Source of the DNA: Pararhizobium sp.
Lineage (GTDB): Bacteria; Pseudomonadota; Alphaproteobacteria; Rhizobiales; Rhizobiaceae
DNA length: 64,000 nt
Direction of reading: 5' to 3'
Assembly (NCBI GenBank): GCA_017794825.1
Contig: CP051237.1
Coordinates: 1,488,001-1,552,000 of the forward strand
Shown here: positions 16,626-24,217 of the stretch, in pieces
How the letters are laid out: each line of letters opens with the position of its first letter
Numbering within the stretch: position 1 is the first letter of the stretch
Made by a program: the position numbers and the translations under genes
The notes under the pieces: model-generated
The model's database searches: none
Seen by the model: only the letters and a program-made list of their open reading frames with translations
Told to the model about the DNA's origin: nothing

Positions 16626-17980
16626 AAGCGATCCCGCTCGAAAGCCTGCGGAGATCACTGGAAGGCATTGTCGCCGCCTTTCTGGCGACTTGCGATTCCG
16701 ACGGCGCGCCGAACGTCTCGATGATCTCCCAGGTGCATTTTGTCGACAACGAACACGTGGCGCTGAGCTACCAGTTCTTCAACAAGACACGCCGCAATGT
16801 GCTTCTGACGCGAATGGCGACGGTGCTTGTGACGGATCCGGTCACCGTGGCCGTGCACCGGCTCGACCTCGACTATGAGGAAACGCAGACCGACGGGCCG
16901 GTGTTCGAGGCAATGAAGGCGAAGCTCGCGGGAATAGCCTCCCATCACGGCATGGAAGGCGTGTTCCGCCTGCTTGGCGCAGACATCTATCGAATCCGTT
17001 CAATCGAAGCCGTTCCCTGTTGGCCGCCGTTGCCCGCGCCGGCCGAACATCATCTGCTGGCCGCTGTCCGCCGATGCGTCAACGATCTGGACAGGTGCGA
17101 CGATCTCGAGAGCCTGCTGGAAGAAACCCTGGCGTGCGTCGAACGCCATTTCGAGATCCGCCATGCGATGATCCTGATGGCCGAGGCCGGCGCAGAGCGG
17201 CTCTACACCGTCGCCTCGCGCGGCTACAACCGCTCCGGCGTCGGTTCGGAGGTCGCGTTCGGCGAAGGCGTAATCGGCGTCGCCGCGCGCGAGAAAGCGG
17301 CCATACGCATCGGGCACATGACAGCGGAATACCGCTACGGCGCAACCCTGCGCGATACGGCCAGGAAGGTCGGCATCGTCGCTTCTCTGCCTGCGGAAAT
17401 TCCGTTTCCCGGCCTGAAGAGCCCGCGCAGCCAGATCGCATTGCCGATCGTGCTGAGAGGCGCATTGCTTGGCGTTCTGTTCGCGGAAGCCGAAGAGACC
17501 ATGCGTTTCGGCTACGACGAAGAAGACGCGCTGATGACCGTCGCTCAGCATATGGGCGTCCTGATCGGACTGTTGCAGGACGAGCAGGACGCGACCGATC
17601 CTGTCGAGGACATCGCGCCCGTCAAGCCGGACGGAATCGCCGTGATCCGCTTTCATCCCCATGATCAAAGCGTCTTCATCGGGCACGATTACCTGATCAG
17701 GGGCGTCGCCGGCGCTATCCTGTGGCGCCTGTTGACCGAGTTCACAGAAAGCGGCCGGACCGAGTTCACGACCCGCGAGCTGCGCATCGAACCATCGCTC
17801 AGGCTTCCGGAATATTCCGAGAATCTGGATGCGCGCCTGATCCTGCTGCGCAAGCGGCTCGAAGAGAGGGGGGCCTGCATTAGCCTCGAAAAGGCCGGTC
17901 GGGGCCGTTTTCGTCTGATCGTCCATTGCGGCGTAAGCCTGGAAAAGGTCATTGACGCTGCGAACAGCGCCGCCGAGTAG
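16622..17980 (+). CDS. PNPOx-like + GAF + winged-helix multidomain protein
   Basis: 452 residues in three parts. Residues 1–130 are PNPOx-like (EGIVAAFLATCDSDGAPNVSMISQVHFVDNEHVALSYQFFNKT). Residues about 150–320 are a GAF domain (EETLACVERHFEIRHAMILMAE...GEGVIGVAAREKAAIRIGHM...SQIALPIVLRGALLGVLFAE). The C-terminal ~110 resemble a winged-helix output domain (YLIRGVAGAILWRLLTEF...NLDARLILLRKRLEE). This combination suggests a cytoplasmic transcription regulator sensing a small ligand or redox state through the GAF or flavin domain. It overlaps the preceding PNPOx-like gene by 4 bp. Target genes are unknown; the downstream FAD oxidase is one candidate. Confidence 0.78.
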   Translation: MKAIPLESLRRSLEGIVAAFLATCDSDGAPNVSMISQVHFVDNEHVALSYQFFNKTRRNVLLTRMATVLVTDPVTVAVHRLDLDYEETQTDGPVFEAMKAKLAGIASHHGMEGVFRLLGADIYRIRSIEAVPCWPPLPAPAEHHLLAAVRRCVNDLDRCDDLESLLEETLACVERHFEIRHAMILMAEAGAERLYTVASRGYNRSGVGSEVAFGEGVIGVAAREKAAIRIGHMTAEYRYGATLRDTARKVGIVASLPAEIPFPGLKSPRSQIALPIVLRGALLGVLFAEAEETMRFGYDEEDALMTVAQHMGVLIGLLQDEQDATDPVEDIAPVKPDGIAVIRFHPHDQSVFIGHDYLIRGVAGAILWRLLTEFTESGRTEFTTRELRIEPSLRLPEYSENLDARLILLRKRLEERGACISLEKAGRGRFRLIVHCGVSLEKVIDAANSAAE

Positions 17981-18182
17981 CATTCTTTTAGCATTTCGCG
18001 AGCGAATTCTTAACAATCGCCCGCAGTTTCCCTGGTGTAATTCCCCGCCATAGCGACGCGACGGTCTCAGGCCTGTCCCGGCGCGAACGTCCGCCAGTCG
18101 GACGCATCAACCAACATCAACGCCAATTCGCCGGAAACACGGTCCTTGACGCGTGTCCGGCGTCAAATGAGGGAAAACCAGC

Positions 18183-19565
18183 ATGGAATTTGCAACACTG
18201 AAGCGGCGTATCCGGGGCGCTGCGATCGAAGTCTTCGATCCCGGACACAAGGAGCTGTGCGACGATCTGATCTGGAACGGCCGCAAACCGGCCTCTCATC
18301 CGCGATATGTCGTGCGGGCGGCCTGCGTCGAGGACGTCCAGACGGCGGTTCGCTTCGCCGCCGCCAATGGCCTCAAGGTTTCGCCACGCGGCGGCGGTCA
18401 CAACTTCCCGGGCATCGCGCTCAACGGCGACGTTGTAGTTGACGTCTCCGGACTGGACCACCTGCACATCGATATGAAGTCGGCGTCCGCACAAGTCGGT
18501 CCTGGCGTGACCAATGTCAGACTTGCCGCCGCGCTTGATCGCAACGCTTACGCGTTTCCGGTGGGTCACTGCGCGACGGTTCCGGTCAGCGGCTACCTGC
18601 TGGGCGGCGGCGTCGGATGGAATTCCGGCGAATGGGGCATCGCCTGTTTCAGCGTCATCGGCGCGGACGTGGTCATGGCCGACGGCGAACTCCGGCGTGT
18701 GGACGAAAGCAATGGGTCCGAGATCCTGTGGGCCGTGCGCGGCGCCGGGCCGGAGTTTTTCGGGATCGTCACCAACTACCACGTGCGCCTGCAGACGGCG
18801 CCGAAGGCGATCATGTCCAGTGTTCACGTCTATTTGCCATCCGATGCGCAAAAGGTCGGCGAATGGGCGGAGGTCGCAATGGCCTCGGCGCCGGCCAACC
18901 TGGAGTTCACGGTGAAGATTTCTGCGCCGCCGCCGGAAGCCAACGCGCCTGCTGGCGCATTCGTTGTCGCGGTCATCGCAACGGCTTTTGCAACGAGTGA
19001 ACATGACGCCAGGGAAACGTTGAACGCCTTGTTCGCCGACGCGCCCGATGGCGCCGTCGAGACGGTTGACGTCATCCCGACGCCATTCAATGCGCTCTAT
19101 GACCTGACCTCGGTTTCGACGCCCAAAGGCAAGCGCTATGCGGTCGATACGCTCTGGTCGGACGCATCGTTTGCGGAGATCCTGAAGAGGGTGGTCACGG
19201 GTTACGGCGCCCGGCCGTCAATGGAGAGTTTCGCGCTGGTCGCCTTGCGTTCGCCTTTGTCGATCGAGCCTGGCGACGCTGCGTTCTCCCGGATCGGCAA
19301 GGTGTTCTCGAGCATCTACACCGTCTGGGACGGCGTGGAAAACGACCAGGCGAACATGGCCTGGCTCCGTGAGACAATGATGGAGGTCGAGCCCCTCGCC
19401 ACCGGCACCTATGTCGGCGAATCCGACCTGGAGCGCCAGGGCCGCCCGGTAGCAATCCACTCGCCTGAGGTCGTGCTCAAACTGTCGTCTCTCAGGGCGA
19501 AATACGATCCGAGACAGACCTTCCGATCGCTGGACGTCGACGCCGCCCGCACGTCCGCAGCCTGA
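18183..19565 (+). CDS. FAD-binding oxidoreductase, berberine-bridge-enzyme-like
   Basis: 460 residues. The PCMH-type FAD domain carries RGGGHNFPG near residue 80, where the His is expected to bind FAD covalently. A second attachment Cys is likely in GHCATVPVSGYLLGGGVGW near residue 125. The C-terminal BBE signature region is degenerate; it ends in SLRAKYDPRQTF rather than the usual NYxRL. These flavoenzymes oxidise alcohols, sugars or aromatic compounds using oxygen. No signal peptide is visible, so it is probably cytoplasmic. The substrate is not known. Confidence 0.85.
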   Translation: MEFATLKRRIRGAAIEVFDPGHKELCDDLIWNGRKPASHPRYVVRAACVEDVQTAVRFAAANGLKVSPRGGGHNFPGIALNGDVVVDVSGLDHLHIDMKSASAQVGPGVTNVRLAAALDRNAYAFPVGHCATVPVSGYLLGGGVGWNSGEWGIACFSVIGADVVMADGELRRVDESNGSEILWAVRGAGPEFFGIVTNYHVRLQTAPKAIMSSVHVYLPSDAQKVGEWAEVAMASAPANLEFTVKISAPPPEANAPAGAFVVAVIATAFATSEHDARETLNALFADAPDGAVETVDVIPTPFNALYDLTSVSTPKGKRYAVDTLWSDASFAEILKRVVTGYGARPSMESFALVALRSPLSIEPGDAAFSRIGKVFSSIYTVWDGVENDQANMAWLRETMMEVEPLATGTYVGESDLERQGRPVAIHSPEVVLKLSSLRAKYDPRQTFRSLDVDAARTSAA

Positions 19566-19870
19566 AGGCGTTCGCCCCGGCGGGAAGGAAAGCGCCCGAA
19601 CCGGTTGGTGATGATAGCCTCGCCAGGCGCCCGTTCCAGTGCGTGACCATGTCTCCTGGCCAAATTGGCCGATTGCTAGCGCAGCCGCCGACCAGCCGTA
19701 TGGCTAACGGCGGTCGCGATCTACAGGTTCAATGGCGCAGCGCCTCGTCATTGAACCTGCGGCGTGAACGCAGGCAGTTGATGCCGGCGACGCTGCTTTC
19801 ATGTATAGTCCGACGCCGGATGTATCAGCGGCAGTTTTCCAGCCGGACTGATTGCACGGAACCTGCCGCC
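19566..19870. other. Regulatory-looking gap before the DMSP-lyase-like gene
   Basis: About 305 bases. An open frame continues upstream of the chosen start of the next gene, but its translation is arginine-rich and unlike the family, so I treat it as non-coding. It holds the inverted repeat at 19724–19759, a second overlapping inverted repeat (CCTGCG-N7-CGCAGG, 19756–19774), and a weak promoter-like pair TTGATG (19778) and TATAGT (19804) with a long 20-bp spacer. Confidence 0.4.
19724..19759. promoter_or_regulatory. 11-bp inverted repeat, candidate operator of the DMSP-lyase-like gene
   Basis: CAGGTTCAATG and its perfect reverse complement CATTGAACCTG are separated by 14 bases, about 110 bp before the cupin start. 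Arm centres lie about 25 bp apart, suitable for a dimeric regulator. The right arm overlaps a second inverted repeat, so as RNA the two hairpins could not form together. Function is inferred. Confidence 0.5.
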
Positions 19871-20578
19871 ATGACCTTATTGCCAAATGAACCAGCGGCC
19901 GAAATCACGCCACGCCTTCAGGACTGCCCCGACTGGCTCTATCTGTTGCGCGAATTCGATTCACTTTACCGCCACGGCTCGTCCGGCGGGAGCCGGCTGA
20001 TCCGGGCGCACCGCAAGCGGGTGCGCGATACACTTTCGCATGTCATCGAAACCAATCCGGAAATAGCCTTGCGCGCGCCCGAAACCAAGCCGGTGACCGC
20101 ACATTTGCCGCGGGCGCTTGACCTTGGAGAACGCGGCGTCATGGCCGGCATGTCGCGCGCTCTTTCCAGGGTGATCCAGCATCTGACCTGGGAATACGGC
20201 TATGAAAAAGTGCCGAAGTCACTGGCGCAAAAATACGCCTATTGCGAAATTCTGGGTTCCCGCGGACCGGTTCGTTCCGAGCGGCTCGTGCTCGGTTTCG
20301 TGCTGTTTGCGCCCAAAACCACCTACCCCCAGCACAGCCACAATGAGATCGAGGAGAGCTATATCTCGGTCTCTGGCGCCTGGTCCGAGAACGACGCAGC
20401 CGTGCATGCTCCCGGATCGCTGATCCTTAACCGGCCTGATCACGAACACCGGATCACCACCGCCGATCTCGACCCGTGCCTTCTGGCCTACGCCTGGATC
20501 GGACCGGAAGCGCGACTGAACGCGCCGGAGATGAAGTTCAGTTCACGCCGTAAATCGCGACTGAGCCAGGGCATTTGA
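19871..20578 (+). CDS. Dimethylsulfoniopropionate lyase family cupin (DddQ-like)
   Basis: 235 residues from the ATG at 19871. The C-terminal cupin shows the metal-binding pattern YPQHSHNEIEESY (two His, Glu, Tyr), then ISVSG, APGSLILNRP and a later His in DHEHRITT. These are the positions of metal ligands and catalytic Tyr in DMSP lyases of the DddQ/DddL cupin group, which cleave DMSP to acrylate and dimethyl sulfide. The N-terminal helices (LLREFDSLYRHGSSGGS; LTWEYGYEKVPKSLAQKYAY) also resemble that group from memory. No acrylate-handling genes (acuI, prpE) lie beside it, so the substrate needs testing. Confidence 0.65.
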   Translation: MTLLPNEPAAEITPRLQDCPDWLYLLREFDSLYRHGSSGGSRLIRAHRKRVRDTLSHVIETNPEIALRAPETKPVTAHLPRALDLGERGVMAGMSRALSRVIQHLTWEYGYEKVPKSLAQKYAYCEILGSRGPVRSERLVLGFVLFAPKTTYPQHSHNEIEESYISVSGAWSENDAAVHAPGSLILNRPDHEHRITTADLDPCLLAYAWIGPEARLNAPEMKFSSRRKSRLSQGI

Positions 20579-20638
20579 GCTGTCACGAAAACCGCGCATT
20601 TTGTCAGCGGTTGTATTTGCGGCTGCTGATCTTCGCCG

Positions 20639-21289
20639 TCAGCCGCCCCTGCGGTAGGCGTTGCGGATTTCACGCATGACGCGCGTCTGCAAATTTGACT
20701 GATTGACGATGTTCCAGTGGCTGGATTTTTCCAGCTTTGGCAGGTTGCGAATATCAACATTAACGATCTCGCCGTCAAATCCGGGCGCCGCCGAGAAGCT
20801 GCCTGGATTGTCCTTGTCCCCGGACGCCTTGAAATTCACGAAACGGCGCACCCCCTTGGGCACCGTGGTGGCGTAGAGCGGGTCGAGCGTGATGACGAGA
20901 TCGACCGGAATGCCTGTCTCGGTCAGGTCGTTGGCCATGGCGATGACCACGCTTGCGCCAAGCGAATGACCGACGAGGATGATCGTCCTGGCGCCGCCCT
21001 GAGCGCGGGCCGCCCTGATCTGCGCCAGCGTCTTGTCCTTTGCCGACCAGCTGACAGCCTTGGCCGGCACACCCCTGCTGTTGAGGTCGGCCGCCATCTC
21101 GTTGATGCCGGTGGAGAAAACGCCATTGAAGCCGCCGCGATACATGTAAATCTGCGCTCTCGACACTGACGGCGCTGTCGCAAAAGTCTGCTCAAGCGCT
21201 TCGCCGTCATTGACAGTTGTACACGCGACAAGCATCGGAAAGCCCGCCATGACCGCAATCAAGGCGGCGCAATACGCAAGTCTCATCAT
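20639..21289 (-). CDS. Lipoprotein with alpha/beta-hydrolase (lipase-like) fold
   Basis: 216 residues. The start MMRLAYCAALIAVMAGFPMLVACTTV gives a lipoprotein signal peptide with lipobox LVAC, so it is probably anchored in the outer or inner membrane. The mature part has YMYRGGFNGVFSTG, an IILVGHSLGAS nucleophile elbow (Ser in GHSLG), and an LDPLY block for the acid. A C-terminal His (SSHWNI) could complete the triad. Frame is open further upstream, but only this start gives a signal peptide. The substrate is unknown. Confidence 0.75.
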   Translation of the reverse strand: MMRLAYCAALIAVMAGFPMLVACTTVNDGEALEQTFATAPSVSRAQIYMYRGGFNGVFSTGINEMAADLNSRGVPAKAVSWSAKDKTLAQIRAARAQGGARTIILVGHSLGASVVIAMANDLTETGIPVDLVITLDPLYATTVPKGVRRFVNFKASGDKDNPGSFSAAPGFDGEIVNVDIRNLPKLEKSSHWNIVNQSNLQTRVMREIRNAYRRGG

Positions 21290-21547
21290 GTCTGGTTCCG
21301 TAGTCGCCCTGGGTTCAGGCGCACTCTTGCAAACTTCACGCGCCGCAAAAAGCCGAAAGGACGACAATATGTTAACAATTTCCTTCCGAATTCGAAGGTG
21401 CGCTGTGTCCCGGCGGTCCCGCGATGCTGTGGACTGAAGATCGCCATGCTTTTCGCAGGTTGCGGAAAGTACAACAACAGTATTAATTGCCATTGCGGTC
21501 CAACCGGGTTTGACGAACCGCGTCGTTGCACAATTCAGGAGGGTTTT

Positions 21548-21916
21548 ATGCCACACAAGTTCAAGATCGTTTCGCGCAAGGACGACCAGTACGGCGTGCA
21601 GTTTCTGTACAATTCGGAAATCATGGTCTGGTCCGAAAGCTACAAGGGCAAATCCAGCGCCACGAACTGTATCGAATCGATAAAGAAAAACGCGCCGAGC
21701 GCCGCCGTGGTGGATTTGACCAAGGACGACAAGGGATCAGGATACCGTTTCGAAATCGTGGAATCCAAGAACGGACAGTACTTCGTGCGCTTTGTTGCGT
21801 CGAACGGTGAGACGATGGTTATCTCCGAGACCTATACCGACAAGCGCAACGCCATGAACTGCGCCGAGAGCGTGGCGAAGAACGCGCCCGCCGCCGCAGT
21901 TGAGGACGACAGCTGA
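21548..21916 (+). CDS. DUF1508 (YegP-like) protein with two repeats
   Basis: 122 residues made of two ~55-residue DUF1508 repeats: FKIVSRKDDQYGVQFLYNSEIMVWSESYKGKSSATNCIESIKKNAP and FEIVESKNGQYFVRFVASNGETMVISETYTDKRNAMNCAESVAKNAP. The tandem layout is like E. coli YegP; the biochemical role is unknown. A perfect AGGAGG lies 6 bp before the ATG, which decides the start and implies strong translation. Confidence 0.88.
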   Translation: MPHKFKIVSRKDDQYGVQFLYNSEIMVWSESYKGKSSATNCIESIKKNAPSAAVVDLTKDDKGSGYRFEIVESKNGQYFVRFVASNGETMVISETYTDKRNAMNCAESVAKNAPAAAVEDDS

Positions 21917-21934
21917 CGGTCGTCCCGATCTAAG

Positions 21935-22462
21935 TCAATCGGGCACGGAGATCCGTTGCCCGGTGATGCTGTATTCGTCCTTGCCGTCCTCCATCTGCAC
22001 AGCGTCAAACGGATTTCCGGAAAGCGGCGTGTAGCGCAAGGTCGCGTTGCCTTCGAACACATCCTGGCGCGCATCGTAGGTCGCCTCGAGATCGAGCCTC
22101 GTGATCTTCGGTTGCGGATCTTGCGGCGTGGAGAAGGTGAAGTCGAGGATCAACGCCTTGATCGAGGCGAATCCATCTTCGGCGCCGATGCATTTCCAGG
22201 CGCCGCCGCCGCCCGTAAAGGGTTGTTTTCCGTAGAGCCCGACCTGTGCGGAATCTGTGAAAAAGGCATGACCGCCATTGGTCAGGGAAAGCACCATGCG
22301 GCCGAGCCGCTCCTCGCCATCGTCTTGGTCGACCCTCAGAAGCAGGTAACTGCCGACCGCGTCGATACAAGCCGACAGTTCGATGTCATCCTGCGCCGTG
22401 GCGGCGGTGCTCGCCATCATTGCAGCCGACAGAACGGCGACAGATTTGTAAATTCTCGTCAT
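21935..22462 (-). CDS. Secreted protein of unknown family (tandem paralogue 1)
   Basis: 175 residues with a signal peptide (MTRIYKSVAVLSAAMMASTAATA/QDD). The mature sequence has GRMVLSLTNGGHAFFTDSAQVGLYGKQPFTGGGGAWKCIG and then a beta-rich C-terminal half (ITRLDLEATYDARQDVFEGNATLRYTPLSGNPF). Two Cys (SACID and WKCIG) could form a disulfide. The gene upstream encodes a protein with the same pattern, so the pair arose by tandem duplication. I do not recognise the family; a periplasmic role is likely from the signal peptide. Confidence 0.75.
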   Translation of the reverse strand: MTRIYKSVAVLSAAMMASTAATAQDDIELSACIDAVGSYLLLRVDQDDGEERLGRMVLSLTNGGHAFFTDSAQVGLYGKQPFTGGGGAWKCIGAEDGFASIKALILDFTFSTPQDPQPKITRLDLEATYDARQDVFEGNATLRYTPLSGNPFDAVQMEDGKDEYSITGQRISVPD

Positions 22463-22528
22463 CTCTCGTCTCCCTATCGCGACAATATCATCTGGCTGTC
22501 CCAAACAACGTCAGTGGCGGCGCGCATT

Positions 22529-23071
22529 TCATTCTGAAAATCCGAGACGCAAGCCGGAAAACGGATAGTCGCGCGCCGTTTGGAATTTCTCCAACGCGTA
22601 AGGATTGGCGATGAGCGGCGCGAAACGCAGTACTGCATCGCCTGCGATCTCGCTATTTTCGATATCGTAATACGCCTCGATATCCAGCCTGGCGATCTTT
22701 GCTTCCGGTTCCCTGGCGGTGGACGACGTAAAGTCCAGCAGCATGACCCGCACCTTTCCCGACCCTTCTGCTTCGCCGAGACATTCCCACACGCCCTGCG
22801 CGTCGGTAAAGGGCTGAAATCCGTAAATGCCACTCTGCGCTGAATCCGTAAACATGGCGTTTCCACCAATTGTCAGAGTCAACAGCATCCGGCCGACCCA
22901 TTTCTGCTTCCTGACCACGACGTTGCGTTCCAGCAAATAGACGCCAACCGCTCCGGGGCATGAACCCGCATCCCCCGCGACGGGTTTTGCATCCGAAGCC
23001 ATAGCGCCGGCGGGAAAATGCGACATCGCCGCTATCGCGGCAACCGTGATATTCCCTGGTCTTCGCCTCAT
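22529..23071 (-). CDS. Secreted protein of unknown family (tandem paralogue 2)
   Basis: 180 residues with an N-terminal signal-like segment (RRRPGNITVAAIAAMSHFPAGAMA). It shares the core GRMLLTLTIGGNAMFTDSAQSGIYGFQPFTDAQGVWECLG with the next gene downstream, including the two Cys positions (GSCPGA and WECLG). The C-terminal half (IARLDIEAYYDIENSEIAGDAVLRFAPLIANPY) is also alignable. Same strand and a 66-bp gap suggest co-transcription. No function can be assigned. Confidence 0.75.
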   Translation of the reverse strand: MRRRPGNITVAAIAAMSHFPAGAMASDAKPVAGDAGSCPGAVGVYLLERNVVVRKQKWVGRMLLTLTIGGNAMFTDSAQSGIYGFQPFTDAQGVWECLGEAEGSGKVRVMLLDFTSSTAREPEAKIARLDIEAYYDIENSEIAGDAVLRFAPLIANPYALEKFQTARDYPFSGLRLGFSE

Positions 23072-23110
23072 TCGGAATTTCCCTCAAATGCAATGACAAA
23101 TGCGGAGCCG

Positions 23111-23728
23111 TCAATTGACGGTCGGACTGAACAATAACTTGATATAGGACCTGAACAGAAGGATTTGTTTTGAAAGTATCGCCGGTTCACCCAACGCTTT
23201 CGACAGTATGATGCCGCCGTCCACAGTGCTCGACACCATGTCGGCAACCGCTTGGAGATCGACGTCATCGCGCGGCGGATACACTTCGGCGATCTCTTCC
23301 AGCGCGGCGCTGAAACGCTCGCGCCAGCCGAGAACCGCGGTGCGGTTCAGCGCCCGGACCGACTGGTCGAACAGACGTTCATTGTAGCAATAGGCCGCGA
23401 CCATGCATCCGGGATGACCGTTCGGCAGATCGGCCATCTTCTCGGCCAGCAGTTTCAGGCCGATCAGGAAGGCGTGCAACGGGTCGTCATGCAGTTCCCG
23501 CGCCCGGTCGAAAAGTTCGTCGAGCAATACGTCCTCGCGATCGAGATAGCGTTGCAGAAGCGCGCGCGCGAGCTCGTTCTTGTCACGGAAATGATAGAAG
23601 AAGCCGCTTTTGGTGATCTGCGCCTCGGCGATGATTTCCTCTATCGACGTCGCGCCGAAACCCTTGGCGAGAACCGACAACTCGGCGATATCCAGAAGCC
23701 GTTCCCGTGTTTCCTGCCCTTTTCCCAT
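23111..23728 (-). CDS. TetR/AcrR family transcriptional regulator
   Basis: 205 residues. The N-terminal HTH is typical: TRERLLDIAELSVLAKGFGATSIEEIIAEAQITKSGFFYHFRDKNELARALL. The C-terminal part is the variable ligand domain, with a LPNGHPGCMVAAYCYNERLFD segment. The start MGKGQETRERLL is preferred over an upstream Met, which would add an unrelated 29-residue tail. It is transcribed toward the tandem secreted proteins with only 39 bp between them, so it may regulate them. The TTACC-N8-GGTAA palindrome just upstream is a candidate autoregulatory operator. Confidence 0.88.
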   Translation of the reverse strand: MGKGQETRERLLDIAELSVLAKGFGATSIEEIIAEAQITKSGFFYHFRDKNELARALLQRYLDREDVLLDELFDRARELHDDPLHAFLIGLKLLAEKMADLPNGHPGCMVAAYCYNERLFDQSVRALNRTAVLGWRERFSAALEEIAEVYPPRDDVDLQAVADMVSSTVDGGIILSKALGEPAILSKQILLFRSYIKLLFSPTVN

Positions 23729-23742
23729 GGATCGAACCAACC

Positions 23743-23760
23743 TTACCTTGAGTACGGTAA
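23743..23760. promoter_or_regulatory. TTACC-N8-GGTAA palindrome upstream of tetR
   Basis: An 18-bp dyad, 15 bp upstream of the regulator's start codon. Size and position fit a TetR-type operator acting on its own gene. Evidence is positional only. Confidence 0.4.
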
Positions 23761-24002
23761 ATTGCGCAATGCTGGCCAACAATCGGTCACAATCCAGCCA
23801 AGCCTTTGCTTTCAAAGCAAATAACTACCCAGCATTTCAGTACCGCAAGTTGGCTATCGCATGCAAGACAACCAGTGCATCTTCCAGGCGCCTGGCCATC
23901 GCCCGGAAAGAGCGGACGCGATGCAGGGCAATCTGACCGCTCTATAGTGCAAATTGTGCATGGATGTCACGTCTCATGCGCTCACGTTCCGGAGGACGCA
24001 TC

Positions 24003-24167
24003 ATGTTTGGACAAAAGCGCTTCACCCGCAGTAGATCCGGGGCGGCGAAGCCCCGGAGGTCCGGCGTTAGCGCCGGTTCGCTGGCCGACCTGTCGCCCGA
24101 GGCGCGGCGCGATATCGGCATGACCATCGGAGTTGGCGACCGTTTCTGGCGCAGTCTGTGTGATTGA
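24003..24167 (+). CDS. Small basic protein, DUF1127-like tail
   Basis: 54 residues from the ATG at 24003. The N-terminal half is rich in Arg, Ser and Gly; the C-terminal half, LADLSPEARRDIGM, resembles the 'L.dlsd..LrDIGl' motif of DUF1127/YjiS small proteins of alphaproteobacteria, some of which bind RNA. An in-frame upstream ATG at 23964 is possible. A strong hairpin directly after the stop supports a real transcript. Because of its size, confidence is moderate. Confidence 0.5.
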   Translation: MFGQKRFTRSRSGAAKPRRSGVSAGSLADLSPEARRDIGMTIGVGDRFWRSLCD

Positions 24168-24201
24168 TCGGGAGGCAGGCGGCCGATCGCCCGCCTCCCG
24201 A
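24168..24201. terminator. Bidirectional hairpin terminator between convergent genes
   Basis: TCGGGAGGCAGGCG pairs with CGCCCGCCTCCCGA, a 14-bp stem with one A·C mismatch and a 6-base loop. It begins immediately after the TGA of the small plus-strand gene and lies 16 bp from the end of the minus-strand hydrolase. There is no T-run, but stability and location fit a shared terminator. Confidence 0.65.
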
Positions 24202-24217
24202 AGCAAACAGGGGCTGT

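Noticed and set aside
23610..24167. Plus-strand frames across the tetR start and the small basic protein
   Set aside because: Longer versions run antisense to the TetR gene; only the 54-codon frame after 24003 is retained.
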